From: Synechococcus sp. CS-1332
Lineage (GTDB): Bacteria > Cyanobacteriota > Cyanobacteriia > PCC-6307 > Cyanobiaceae
Length of the DNA: 64,000 nucleotides
Assembly (NCBI RefSeq): GCF_025127995.1
Contig: NZ_JAHLYP010000011.1
Coordinates: 1 to 64,000, forward strand
Direction of reading: 5' to 3'
In this document: one piece after another, positions 43,329 through 51,465 of the stretch
How the letters are laid out: every line of letters begins with the position of its first letter
How positions within the stretch are numbered: position 1 is the first letter of the stretch
Position numbers and translations under genes: made by a program
Notes under the pieces: model-generated
Told to the model about the DNA's origin: nothing
Seen by the model: only the letters and a program-made list of their open reading frames with translations
Databases searched by the model: none

Positions 43329-43943
43329 ATGACACCCCCAGCTCTGTTCCGGCGTTGGCGGGTGGCCGCCGCCACGGCCGCCACGGCCATCGCCGCCGTG
43401 GTCGGGCTGGCGCTGCACGGGATCGGGGTGGGCCGCGGGGGACCGGCAGCGGGCGCCGCCGACAGCGAGCTTTCGGCCGAGGTGGGGCGTCGCTACGGGG
43501 GGTTGAAGCGCCTGCTGTTTCCCGGCCAACCGGAGATCTCCGTGGCCGAGTGGCTGGCTCGGCCCAAGGACCGGCCGGCGGTGCTGGTCGATGTGCGCGA
43601 GCCGCACGAACGGCGCGTCTCGATGCTGCCGGGGGCCATCACGAAGGAGGACTTCGAGCGAAACAGCGCCCGCTACCGCTCCTGGGTTGTGGTTCCTTAC
43701 TGCACCATCGGCTTGCGCAGCGGGATCTACACCAGGGACCTCAGGGGCCAGGGTTTCGAGGTGCGCAACCTGGCGGGCAGTGCGCTGGCCTGGGCCCATG
43801 CCGGCCTGCCGTTCGAAGCCGACGGCAAGGCCACCCGCCGGGTGCACGTCTTCAACGCCGACTGGAACCTGCTTCCCCGCGGTTACGAGCCCGTCGTCTC
43901 GAAGGCGCTCCCCAATGGAGGGGAGGTGGCTCCAAGAAACTGA
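43329..43943 (+). CDS. Rhodanese-like sulfurtransferase, membrane-anchored or exported
   Basis: A 204-residue protein from ATG 43329. The N-terminus (ATAATAIAAVVGLALHGIGV) is an anchor or signal. The rhodanese domain (residues ~70-160) includes RPAVLVDVREPHERRVSMLPGAI and the active loop PYCTIGLRSG with the catalytic Cys. Known: rhodaneses transfer sulfane sulfur. The loop length of six after the Cys is the usual single-domain size. It is divergent from the GH57 gene. A possible GC-rich stretch upstream of the start codes in frame without a better start. Confidence 0.85.
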   Translation: MTPPALFRRWRVAAATAATAIAAVVGLALHGIGVGRGGPAAGAADSELSAEVGRRYGGLKRLLFPGQPEISVAEWLARPKDRPAVLVDVREPHERRVSMLPGAITKEDFERNSARYRSWVVVPYCTIGLRSGIYTRDLRGQGFEVRNLAGSALAWAHAGLPFEADGKATRRVHVFNADWNLLPRGYEPVVSKALPNGGEVAPRN

Positions 43944-44094
43944 AGCAGTCCAATGAAGCCGATCGGCCCCAGATCCGATGCAGGCGATGAAAGATCTGAG
44001 CCAAATCAAGCTGGTTATAGGTGAGGCCGCCGTGCCGGCCAACGGCGCCACCGGCAACCGACTCCTAGGGTTGGAACACTTGAGACAACACCAG

Positions 44095-44355
44095 ATGCAG
44101 AAACAACTCCTCCATCTGGCCGCTGCGCTTGTGGCCATGCCGCTTCTGAGCACTGGGCCTACCCTGGCCCAGAAGCGGATTCCCAAACTGCCGGGCAACG
44201 ACCAATGTCCGCTTGGCTATGTGAATGATCTGAAGCAGCATTGCAACTCACCCATTTACTACCAAGTCAGGCCCACCTACGGAAAGCCCTGTCTGTCGGG
44301 ATGGATGAACATTGGGGCGGGCTATTGCAAGAAGAAGACGCTGGGGATTTTCTGA
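44095..44355 (+). CDS. Small secreted cysteine-rich protein
   Basis: An 86-residue protein from ATG 44095. The signal peptide is MQKQLLHLAAALVAMPLLS up to LAQ. The mature ~55 residues contain four cysteines spaced as in a disulfide-stabilised peptide (NDQCPLGY, KQHCNSPIYYQV, KPCLSGWM, AGYCKKK), rich in aromatic and glycine residues and basic at the end. Family not recognised with certainty; similar small proteins are common in marine and freshwater picocyanobacteria. The 148 bases to the next gene hold no other gene. Confidence 0.75.
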   Translation: MQKQLLHLAAALVAMPLLSTGPTLAQKRIPKLPGNDQCPLGYVNDLKQHCNSPIYYQVRPTYGKPCLSGWMNIGAGYCKKKTLGIF

Positions 44356-44503
44356 GGCGCCGGGCTGGATGCGACGTCATGGTTTGCCTCCTGCATGGCC
44401 GAGTGATGGGGGTCACGTCAAGGGTGATGCGGACAGGGATCGGCCGCTCTGCCTAGAATGGCCCTCGCGTCCGATCGGCACGGTCAGCCCCTGGAGGCAT
44501 CCC

Positions 44504-45568
44504 ATGCCCGAGATGTCCATGCCCGAGATGTCCATGCCCGCAGATCCCATGACCGCACCGATCCAGGCCCTTGCTGCCCCCGGTGCCGGGCAACCGCTCC
44601 AACCCTTTGCCTACACCCCCGGCCCGCTGGGCAGCGAGGAGGTAGAGATCGCTGTTGAGAGCTGCGGCATCTGCCATAGCGATCTCTCCATGCTCGACAA
44701 CGAATGGGGCATGACCGCCTATCCGTTTGTTCCCGGCCATGAAGTGATCGGCCGGGTTGTCGCCCTCGGGGAGCACACGAAGCGCCTGAGCATCGGCGAC
44801 CGGGTTGGGCTCGGCTGGTTTTCCGGCAGTTGCGGTGCCTGCGATCAATGCCTCTCCGGCAACCAGAACCTCTGCCTCAAAGCCGAGGCCACCATCGTCG
44901 GGCGTCACGGTGGCTTCGCCACGCGGGTGCGGGCCCAGTGGACCTGGGTGGCGCCCTTGCCGGAAGGGCTGGATACCGAGAAGGCCGGCCCCCTGCTCTG
45001 CGGAGGGATCACCGTTTTCAACCCGATCGTGGAGCTCGGCATCAAACCCACCGACAGCGTGGCAGTGATCGGGATCGGCGGGCTGGGTCACATGGCCCTG
45101 AAGTTTCTGCGGGCCTGGGGATGCGACGTCACCGCCTTCACCACCAGCGACTCGAAACGGGAGGAAGCGCTCCAGCTGGGCGCCCATCGCACCTTGAACT
45201 CCCGCAACGCCGAAGAACTGGCCGGAGCGGCGAGCAGCTTCGACTTCATCCTCAACACCACCAACGCCAACCTCGACTGGAACACCTACATCGCCGCCCT
45301 CAAACCCAAGGGCCGGCTGCACACCGTGGGGGCCGTCCCTGAACCGATCGCCCTGGCCGCCTTTCCGATGATTCTCGGGCAGAAAAGTCTCTCCGGTTCA
45401 CCCCTGGGCAGCCCATCCACCACCGACAAGATGCTGCAGTTCAGCTGTCGCCACGGCATCGCGCCCACCACGGAGTTCTTCCCCCTATCGAAGGCGAATG
45501 AAGCCCTGGATCATCTCCGCTCCGGCCAAGCCCGCTACCGCGTCGTGCTCATCAACGACCTGGGGTGA
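44504..45568 (+). CDS. Zinc-dependent NAD(P) alcohol dehydrogenase (YahK/cinnamyl type)
   Basis: A 354-residue protein from ATG 44504, with GGAGG seven bases upstream. Catalytic zinc ligands: Cys in ESCGICHSD, His in VPGHEVIG and a late Cys in PLLCGG. Structural zinc: CGACDQCLSGNQNLC. The cofactor Rossmann motif is VIGIGGLGHMALKF. Known: this group reduces aldehydes to alcohols with NADPH. The first residues are a short tandem repeat (MPEMS twice, from a 15-base repeat). It could consume aldehydes such as those from the ThDP decarboxylase at 39950, but the two genes are not linked. Confidence 0.92.
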   Translation: MPEMSMPEMSMPADPMTAPIQALAAPGAGQPLQPFAYTPGPLGSEEVEIAVESCGICHSDLSMLDNEWGMTAYPFVPGHEVIGRVVALGEHTKRLSIGDRVGLGWFSGSCGACDQCLSGNQNLCLKAEATIVGRHGGFATRVRAQWTWVAPLPEGLDTEKAGPLLCGGITVFNPIVELGIKPTDSVAVIGIGGLGHMALKFLRAWGCDVTAFTTSDSKREEALQLGAHRTLNSRNAEELAGAASSFDFILNTTNANLDWNTYIAALKPKGRLHTVGAVPEPIALAAFPMILGQKSLSGSPLGSPSTTDKMLQFSCRHGIAPTTEFFPLSKANEALDHLRSGQARYRVVLINDLG

Positions 45569-45592
45569 GGCCCCCCTGCGGCGGCGTGATGG

Positions 45593-46117
45593 TCAGAAGG
45601 AGTCTTCCGTCTGGCCGGCGAAGCAGCCGGCGTAGCTCTCGCTCCCCTGCAGTTTCTGGAACACGAACTGGCAGATCGCCGTGCCGGGATGGACCGCCAG
45701 GGGAGCGGGTCCGAAGTTGCTCATCTCCAGCACCTGCTGGCTGTCGATGCCCGGCCCCATGAAGGGGGCGCTGATGTGCACCATCAGGCCCAGCCGCGCG
45801 AAACGGCTGCGACCCTCCAGCCAGCCGCACAGACCGGGGCCCAGGCGCAGTCGCTCCTGGGTGATGCCCAGCACGGTCTCGCCCGGCATGATCAGGATGT
45901 GCTCGCCCTCGGGCACAGCGATCTTCTCGGTGAGCTGCCGGTAGTCGGTGTGCTCGCGCACCTCGATCACCTCGTGCACCTTGCGGAAGACGCGGAAGGT
46001 GCGGGCGAGGGTGAGGTCGAGGGAGGCGGGGCCCAGCCGCTCGGGAACGAAGGGTGTGACGCCGATCGCTCCCACTTCGATCGCCTGCAGGATCGCCTCT
46101 CTGCCGAGAACGGACAT
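45593..46117 (-). CDS. dcd: dCTP deaminase-like protein
   Basis: A 174-residue protein, start MSVLGREAILQAIEVGAIG. The trimeric dUTPase/dCTP deaminase fold is visible: RLGPASLDLTLARTFRVF, MPGETVLGITQE, GWLEGRSRFARLGLMVH, APFMGPG and VLEMSNFGPAPLAVHPGTAICQFVFQKL. Known: Dcd makes dUTP from dCTP for thymidylate synthesis. Length is near the usual 170-190. It is convergent with the alcohol dehydrogenase gene (24 bases between the stops). Confidence 0.88.
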   Translation of the reverse strand: MSVLGREAILQAIEVGAIGVTPFVPERLGPASLDLTLARTFRVFRKVHEVIEVREHTDYRQLTEKIAVPEGEHILIMPGETVLGITQERLRLGPGLCGWLEGRSRFARLGLMVHISAPFMGPGIDSQQVLEMSNFGPAPLAVHPGTAICQFVFQKLQGSESYAGCFAGQTEDSF

Positions 46118-46198
46118 GACTTCCCCTGGGGGGTAGGCGGTTGTGGATTGTCTCAGGCGGCCGGCACTGAGGAGACGACACGGGCGTGCGTGACGCGA

Positions 46199-47416
46199 TC
46201 AGACTGGGTCAGACGTGCGGGGGCTGGTGAACACAGCGTCCAGCCAGTCGTAGGCACGCTGGTGGAACAGGGAGCGCGCCGTCTCCTCGCAATGGCCGCC
46301 GGCGCCCTCGGCGGTGGTGAAACGCACGAGGGTCCGGGGACACTGCAGCGCGGCATACAGCTGGTCCGCGAAGCGCGCGATCGGATCCGCCTCCGCCCAG
46401 GCCACGAATGTGGGGCAGCGGATCCGTTCCGCGCGCCCCCTGAGGCTGTACGCGCCGGCGATCCGGAAGTAATCGGCGAGGGACTCGAGGCCGTGCACCC
46501 AGAGGGCCCGCCGAAAGGTCCAATGCAGGTACGGATTGGAGCGGATCTGGGCTTCGAGGGCTTCGAGATCGGCGGGGGCGATCTCGGGCAGGCGTTCGCT
46601 CACGGCAGGGGGCAGCGGCATGGTCATGCGCAGCGCTTCGAGGAGGTCCCACTGGCCGGGGTCGGCGATGCAGGCCGCGAGGCGGTGCTCGCCGCTGGCC
46701 GCACGGGGCGCCAGATAGCCGCCGAAACTCCAGCCGATCAGGGCGATCCGCTGCGGATCCACCTCCGGGCGGGAGAGCGCGTAGTCGACCACCGGGCCCA
46801 CCACGGCCTCCCAGTCGGGCCGGAACACCAGGCCCTGGTGGATGAGGGGCCGGCCCTGGCCGGGGCCGTCGAAGGTGAGGCAGTGGTAGCCGCGGCGGAC
46901 GGCGGCCACGGCATGGGCAAAGTGCGCCTCGTGCACAGTGGCGTCGTAGCCGTTGGTGGCGATCAGCGTGGGGCGCGGCAGGCCCGAGTCATCGGCGCGG
47001 TGGAAGTAGCCAGGCAGGCTCGTGCCCTCGTAGGGGATCTCCACGGCCTCCACGGCCGGCTGCATGCGGGCGGCCGCCCGGGCGAACGCCTCGGCCTCCC
47101 GGTCGAAGGCCTCCACCAGCCGGGGATCCACGGGCGCCCCGAAGAGCGGCAGCCAGGCGGTGCGGTAGTAGTTGCTGGCCCGGAGCCAGGCCTCCCGGGC
47201 ACTCACCGAGCGGCCGGCCGCCGCACAGGCGTCGGCGATCTCGCTCACCCGATCCGCCGTCGCGCTCCAGGCGCGAAACCAGCTGTCCCCATCCCCGGGG
47301 GTGATCTGCGACGCCGTGACGAAGCACTCGCCGAAATCCGCCCCGCCGTAGGGGGCGTGCGACAGGGCGCGGACCGCGAAGCGCTCGAAGAGGGGGTCTG
47401 AAAAGAAGAGGCCCAT
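46199..47416 (-). CDS. Alpha/beta hydrolase (FrsA/pseudooxynicotine-hydrolase-like)
   Basis: A 405-residue protein from ATG 47416. A helical N-terminal lid domain of ~135 residues is followed by the hydrolase core: FDGPGQGRPLIHQG, then the nucleophile elbow ALIGWSFGGYLAPR (Ser). The acid should lie in AWAEADPIARF and the base in GAGGHCEETA (His). Known: this subgroup cleaves carbon-carbon or ester bonds of small molecules; the exact substrate cannot be told. It lies 10 bases downstream of the acyl-CoA synthetase gene on the same strand, so the two are likely one operon. Confidence 0.85.
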   Translation of the reverse strand: MGLFFSDPLFERFAVRALSHAPYGGADFGECFVTASQITPGDGDSWFRAWSATADRVSEIADACAAAGRSVSAREAWLRASNYYRTAWLPLFGAPVDPRLVEAFDREAEAFARAAARMQPAVEAVEIPYEGTSLPGYFHRADDSGLPRPTLIATNGYDATVHEAHFAHAVAAVRRGYHCLTFDGPGQGRPLIHQGLVFRPDWEAVVGPVVDYALSRPEVDPQRIALIGWSFGGYLAPRAASGEHRLAACIADPGQWDLLEALRMTMPLPPAVSERLPEIAPADLEALEAQIRSNPYLHWTFRRALWVHGLESLADYFRIAGAYSLRGRAERIRCPTFVAWAEADPIARFADQLYAALQCPRTLVRFTTAEGAGGHCEETARSLFHQRAYDWLDAVFTSPRTSDPV

Positions 47417-47426
47417 GGGGAGAACG

Positions 47427-48977
47427 TCAGGGAGCGTGCAATGCATCCGCCGCCAGCCGACGCAGGGCCAGCCGGTCGGTCTTGCCCACCGGGGTGAGGG
47501 GCAGCTGCTCGAGCACGCGGATCTCCTCCGGCGCCTTGTAGCCCACCCGGGCCCGGGCAAAGGCGATCAGTTCGGCTTCGCTGGGAACGGGCTGGTCGTG
47601 GCGGAGGGTCAGGTAGGCCCACACGTTCTCGCCGTGCACCGGGTCCTGGATGCCGATCACCCCCACCAGGTCCACCGCCGGATGTTCAGAGAGCGCCTCC
47701 TCCACCTCCTGGGGGCAGATGTTGGAGCTGTCGTGGACGATGATCTGCTTGCGGCGGCCGCAGAACCAGAAGGTGCCGTCGGCGTCGACGCGCATCTCAT
47801 CGCCGCTGTCGAGCCAGCCCTGCTGGATGGTGTCGGCGGTGGCCTGGGGGTTGTCCCAGTAGCCCAGCATCTGGGAGGGCGCCTGGATCCAGAGGCGTCC
47901 CTGTTCGCCCGGTGCCACCTCGGCGCCGTCCTCGTCGCGCAGGCTGGCGCTGAACCCCGGGCAGAGCTGGCCGACGGAACCGATCCGGTTCGGGCCGGAG
48001 GGGGGCGCCAGGGTGGTGTAACCGATCTCGCTCATGCCGAAGCATTCGTCGATGCCGAAGCCGGCGGCCCGGCGGAACTCCTCCTGCAGCTGATGGGGCA
48101 CCTTGTCGCCGCCGCTGATGCAGAGACGCACTGAACCCAGATCCGTCGGCAGCAGCCGTGCATCCCGCACCAGCTCGAACAGGGCGGCGGGCAGCATCAG
48201 CAACACCGAGGGCCGATGGCGCCGCAGCAGGGTTTCCACGGTGGCCGCATCGATGCGGCTGGCGATCGCGGCGGAGGCGCCGGCGGCCAGGGCCGCCAAC
48301 ACGAGGGCCGAAGAGGCGATGTGGGCCAGGGAGCTGCCGGCCAGCACCTCCTCGCCGGCTCGGAGTTCGCTGGCCTGGATGAGGGAGGTGAGGACCGCGG
48401 CGAAGCTGGCCCGGCTGTGGGTCACGCCTTTCGGCCGGCCGGTGCTGCCGGAGGTGAAGAAGAGGAAACAGGGCTCCTCGTCGGCCAGATCGGGCCAGGG
48501 CGGGGCCTTGCCGGCGGCGGGGGCTGCGGCCAGCAGCGGCTCGAAACCGGAGGGATCGTCGATGCGGTGGCAGCCAAGGGGCAGCAAGCCCGCCACGGCG
48601 CTGGCCTGCACATCGGCGAGCCGTTCACCGTGGAACACCAGGGCCGCGGCGCCGCTCATCGTCAACGCATGGTCGATCTCCGGCGGCACGTAGCGGTAGT
48701 TGAGCGGGGTGAGCACCAGGCCGCTGCGCAGGCCGGCCAGGTAGTGGACGACCAGCTCCACCCGGTTGGGGATCAGGGAGGCGAGCCGGTCGCCCCGCCG
48801 CAGGCCCAGCCGCTGGTAGGCCCGGGCCAGCCGCTCCACCTGGCGATCGAGCTCGGCCCAGCTGAGGCTGTGGTCCAGATCCTGCAGCGCCGGTGCCGCC
48901 GGATCGCCCCCCAGGCCGGCCTCCAGGAGGCGGGTCAGGTCGACCAGTGGGGCCAGGGGCGGACCGTGGTAGGGCAT
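47427..48977 (-). CDS. AMP-forming acyl-CoA synthetase/ligase
   Basis: A 516-residue protein from ATG 48977 (MPYHGPPLAPLVDL); the frame continues ten codons up. Adenylate-forming motifs: P-loop FFTSGSTGRPKGVTHS (~residue 165), IGYTTLAPPSG, SGDEMRVDADGTFWFCGRRKQI and the catalytic Lys in LTPVGKTDRLAL at the C-terminus. Known: these enzymes activate a carboxylate as acyl-AMP and transfer it to CoA; the substrate is not evident. Together with the adjacent hydrolase it could form a small catabolic unit. A short relic of this gene's 5' end is at 35220. Confidence 0.9.
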   Translation of the reverse strand: MPYHGPPLAPLVDLTRLLEAGLGGDPAAPALQDLDHSLSWAELDRQVERLARAYQRLGLRRGDRLASLIPNRVELVVHYLAGLRSGLVLTPLNYRYVPPEIDHALTMSGAAALVFHGERLADVQASAVAGLLPLGCHRIDDPSGFEPLLAAAPAAGKAPPWPDLADEEPCFLFFTSGSTGRPKGVTHSRASFAAVLTSLIQASELRAGEEVLAGSSLAHIASSALVLAALAAGASAAIASRIDAATVETLLRRHRPSVLLMLPAALFELVRDARLLPTDLGSVRLCISGGDKVPHQLQEEFRRAAGFGIDECFGMSEIGYTTLAPPSGPNRIGSVGQLCPGFSASLRDEDGAEVAPGEQGRLWIQAPSQMLGYWDNPQATADTIQQGWLDSGDEMRVDADGTFWFCGRRKQIIVHDSSNICPQEVEEALSEHPAVDLVGVIGIQDPVHGENVWAYLTLRHDQPVPSEAELIAFARARVGYKAPEEIRVLEQLPLTPVGKTDRLALRRLAADALHAP

Positions 48978-49110
48978 GGAATGCCGTAAGCCTGCCCACT
49001 CTGGCATCGGTTTGGTGTCCGGTCGCCGCCATGCGGCAGCGCGTCCTGATCGGAGGGAGGGCTACTTGGGGGCAGACCATCGCCGAAGGCAGGAGCGTGA
49101 GGTTCGTGGT

Positions 49111-49335
49111 TCAGCGGTGTCTGAGGAATTCCTCCAGGGTCAGGCCGATGTCATTGGCGATCTGACGGAGCAGCAGAGGAGAGCTATCACGTCCTTTGTG
49201 GACTGGAACTGTGGTGCAGCGTCAGCGAGGGTCACGAAACTGCAGATGGGAGCCGCGTTGACGAACCACATCGAAGCCCAGTTTCCGAAGGATGTCCGCC
49301 ACCTCAGAAGACTTGAGGACGGGGGTTGAGCCCAC
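49111..49335 (-). pseudogene. hicA: HicA toxin gene interrupted by an in-frame stop
   Basis: From GTG 49335 the frame reads VGSTPVLKSSEVADILRKLGF, then VVRQRGSHLQFRDPR, the HicA double-stranded-RNA-binding pattern with GSH. Codon 38 is TGA (49222-49224). The same frame then continues with RCTTVPVHKGRDSSPLLLRQ and LTLEEFLRH to a normal stop, so the protein would be 74 residues. A single base change explains it. It starts two bases after hicB ends, so gene order and spacing are those of a normal module. Confidence 0.9.
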
Positions 49336-49337
49336 GG

Positions 49338-49577
49338 TCAGGCCGGCACCACGATCTGCTGCAGACCCACGAAGTCGCTCTCGAGGGCCGGGTCGCCGTC
49401 CTCCAGGAGCATGGCGATCACCTCCTGGAGGTTGGCCTGCAGTTCATCGAGGGTCTCCCCCTGGCTGTGGGCGCCAGGGAAGCCAGGGACGTAGCCCACA
49501 AGCATTCCTGTGTCCGCACAGCGTTCGATGACGGCGGAGAACGTGCGCACAGCCTCTGCTTCTTTCAGTGAATTCAT
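49338..49577 (-). CDS. hicB: HicB-type antitoxin
   Basis: A 79-residue protein from ATG 49577. The HicB partial-RNase-H-like pattern is FSAVIERCADTGMLVGYVPGFPGAHSQGETLDELQANLQEVIAMLLED. No separate DNA-binding domain is present. Known: HicB sequesters HicA. Its toxin partner at 49111-49335 is broken by a stop codon, so hicB stands as an orphan antitoxin that may still protect against related toxins. Confidence 0.9.
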   Translation of the reverse strand: MNSLKEAEAVRTFSAVIERCADTGMLVGYVPGFPGAHSQGETLDELQANLQEVIAMLLEDGDPALESDFVGLQQIVVPA

Positions 49578-49650
49578 CGTAGGCAACCCGCCAGGTCTGG
49601 CCGAAGGGGTGATGGAGGGCATGGCATCGCCGCAGGGCTTCTCCTCCACA

Positions 49651-49993
49651 AGTGCCACCCCCTGTCACACCCGCCAGCGCCTGCGCGAGTACACCGCCGA
49701 GCGGATGCGCATGAGCCACATCTACCAACCCTTGATGCTGTAGCCGCAGGCTTCCGCGCAGCGGTTGGAACTGCTCGGCCACGGAATTGCCAGGCAACAG
49801 CCACCCCGGCGCAGGACGTGGCCCGGCGGATCCTGGGACGGGCATGGTGGGTCGGGTGCTCACCGACAACGGCATCACCCGCTATGGCAACGGTGCCTAC
49901 GCCCTGATCGGCGGCGACGAGCTGTGCGACAGGGGGAACGTGAGCGGCCGAGAGTGGGGCTCAGGGGTGATCGAGGGGAAGCAGCGCTACTGA
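49651..49993 (+). pseudogene. HNH-HIT gene copy A, internally deleted
   Basis: Begins with the leader box agtgccacccc, then the N-terminal domain (RLREYTAERMRMSHIYQPL), which is interrupted after MLM by an inserted element (gtagccgcaggcttccgcgc…, about 49740-49767). It continues in another frame with ARRILGRAWW-like sequence, NGITRYGNGAYALIGGDEL, and jumps directly to the last codons of the gene (GVIEGKQRY, stop 49991-49993). The HNH part and nearly all of the HIT part are gone. Confidence 0.85.
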
Positions 49994-50169
49994 GGTTGAT
50001 CGAGCTTGCGCGGCCCCTTGATCACAGCACGTGCCAGATCGGCTTCGGTGATCTCCGGGATCTCGTCATACTCTTCAGGCTGGATCACATGCGCATCCAC
50101 ACGCTGTAGATCCGAGCGAATCGGATCATCAGGAGAAGTGGTGGCGAAAACGAAGTTGCTCTCTTGCAT
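49987..50169 (-). CDS. BrnA-like antitoxin
   Basis: A 60-residue protein, MQESNFVFATTSPDDPIR…, with the typical YDEIPEITEADLARAVIK sequence seen in BrnA antitoxins. It is shorter than most and lacks an obvious RHH domain at the C-terminus; the toxin-binding part is what remains. It overlaps the toxin gene by 41 bases and its 3' end overlaps the end of copy A. Confidence 0.75.
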   Translation of the reverse strand: MQESNFVFATTSPDDPIRSDLQRVDAHVIQPEEYDEIPEITEADLARAVIKGPRKLDQPQ

Positions 50170-50401
50170 TGGCCTTACGCATCGAAATGATCTGACGGAA
50201 ACAGGAACCCTGGGTGTAGATGATCACGACCATGCGACCCTCCAGCAGACCCAGGCAGACAGTCCGAACCTCACCATAGTCGCGCCGGCGGTCTTCAAAC
50301 TCCAGCGTCCGCCCGGCAAAGACGCGTTCAGCATCGAGAAAATCCAGCCCTCGCTGCTCCAGGGTTTGCAGCCGCTTGAGGGGATCAAAGCGGATCACCA
50401 T
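50129..50401 (-). CDS. BrnT-like toxin
   Basis: A 90-residue protein with BrnT signature features: IRFDPLKRLQTLEQRGLDFLDAERVF, EFEDRRRDYGEVRTV, VVIIYTQGSCFRQIISMRKANAREQ. Known: RelE-fold ribonuclease controlled by BrnA. It is one of three toxins in the 49-57 kb array that look complete. GTG or ATG start: MVIRFDP. Confidence 0.85.
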   Translation of the reverse strand: MVIRFDPLKRLQTLEQRGLDFLDAERVFAGRTLEFEDRRRDYGEVRTVCLGLLEGRMVVIIYTQGSCFRQIISMRKANAREQLRFRHHFS

Positions 50402-50483
50402 CCTGCGTGGCTGGGGTGGAGCCGCTGACTGAATCCGCGAGCGGGAAGGGCATGGTGAAAGGGAGAGGGAACCTCAATGGACA

Positions 50484-50740
50484 AGTGCCACCCCCTGTCA
50501 CACCCGCCAGGATTCCTCCATGCCCCCGCCCCAGCGAAGGACGTGGCCCGGCGGATCCTGGGCAGCCGATGGTGGGCAAGGTGCTCACCGGCAACGGCAT
50601 CACCGCCTACGAGGAAGACACATACCGGCTGATCGGCGGCGTAGCCGAAGGCTTCTGCGTAGGCGAAGCCTTCTCGAAGAGAAGCAGTAGAGCTGAGCGA
50701 CGCCGAGTACGACGACCTGCTGGTGCTGTGCCGCCAGCCC
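50484..50740 (+). pseudogene. HNH-HIT gene copy B, decayed
   Basis: Starts with the leader box (agtgccaccccctgtcacac) and ATG 50520. After six codons the N-terminal ~30 residues are deleted by a join at CCCCAGCG, so the sequence resumes at KDVARRILG, followed by MVGKVLTGNGITAYEE. A 50-base palindromic element is inserted at 50641-50690, then LSDAEYDDLLVLCRQ follows and the copy ends abruptly at ~50740, just before the stop of higA. No HNH or HIT part remains. Confidence 0.85.
50641..50690 (+). repeat. Very small palindromic element inserted in copy B
   Basis: An insertion of about 50 bases (gtagccgaaggcttctgcgt… agcagtag) absent from the other copies. It contains the inverted repeat GAAGGCTT (50647-50654) / AAGCCTTC (50666-50673) around ctgcgtaggcg, and a smaller palindrome around tctcgaaga. 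Related pieces lie in copy A (49740-49767) and in copies D and E. Confidence 0.7.
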
Positions 50741-50743
50741 TAT

Positions 50744-51055
50744 TCACGTCATTGGCTGGATTGGCTGGATTGGCTCGATCGTCGGCAAGACGCTCTCCAG
50801 GGCCTGCTTGGCCAGCTTCAGATCATGGCTGGCCTGCATCCGCAGCCAGAAGCCCTCGCTCAGGCCAAAGAAACGGCAGAGGCGCAGATCGGTGTCGGCA
50901 GTGATAGCCCGCCGCCCCTTCACGATCGCGTTGATGCGGCTCTCCGGCACTCCGATCGCCAACGCCAGACGGTACTGGCTGATCCCCATCGGCTTGAGAA
51001 ACTCCTCCAGCAGAACCTCCCCCGGTGGCACCAGCAGGAGTTCAGTGGTAGTCAA
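50744..51055 (-). CDS. higA: HigA-type antitoxin (XRE helix-turn-helix)
   Basis: A 103-residue protein from TTG 51055 (LTTTELLLVPPGEVLLEEF). The HTH is visible: MGISQYRLALAIGVPESRINAIVKGRRAITADTDLRLCRFFGLSEGFWLRMQ, the normal HigA pattern. Its start overlaps the end of higB by 14 bases (toxin-first order). Known: HigA binds its promoter and HigB. Its toxin gene is frameshifted. Confidence 0.88.
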   Translation of the reverse strand: MTTTELLLVPPGEVLLEEFLKPMGISQYRLALAIGVPESRINAIVKGRRAITADTDLRLCRFFGLSEGFWLRMQASHDLKLAKQALESVLPTIEPIQPIQPMT

Positions 51056-51321
51056 CGATTTCGACCTCCTCTGGCCCGGCTTCCGTCCAGACAAAGCAGA
51101 GCCGGAACTGGTCGTTGATGCGGATGCTGTGCTGGCCATGGCGGTCTCCCCTTGAGCGGCTCCAGGCGATTGCCTGGTGGAACTTGTAGATCGTTGAGGC
51201 AGGCGGCCGCATCGAGGATGGCGAGCTTGCGGAAAGCCACGCGAGCGAAGCTTCCAAAGCGTTGCCCTGGCTTCCCTTCAAAGAGGGCCTGGGTTTCGCG
51301 GCAACGAAACAACCTGATCAC
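51042..51321 (-). pseudogene. higB: HigB toxin gene with a frameshift
   Basis: From GTG 51321 the first frame reads IRLFRCRETQALFEGKPG … LNDLQVPPGNRLEPLKG. The expected continuation GDRHGQHSIRINDQFRLCFVW and EEVEIVDYH lies in the next frame. The shift falls at a run of four C on the + strand (51148-51151), where one extra base restores neither frame. The end motif VEIVDYH is typical for HigB. Two halves together make a full-length ~92-residue toxin, so only one base separates it from function. Confidence 0.9.
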
Positions 51322-51465
51322 ACCGGCACCTTACCCCCGCTGGGCGTAGGCACGCCAGGCAGTGGGGCCGGGCGAAGGCGATCACGCGCTGACATGGCGG
51401 CCTGGCTTGCCTGTGTTCCTCCTCTTACAAGTGCCACCCCCGTCTCACCCCGCCAGGATTCCTCT

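Noticed and set aside
4763-44425. A shared 17-base string (tgatgggggtcacgtca) at about 4763 and 44404
   Set aside because: A match of this length is expected by chance at a noticeable rate in 64 kb, the flanks do not match, and neither site lies at an element border.
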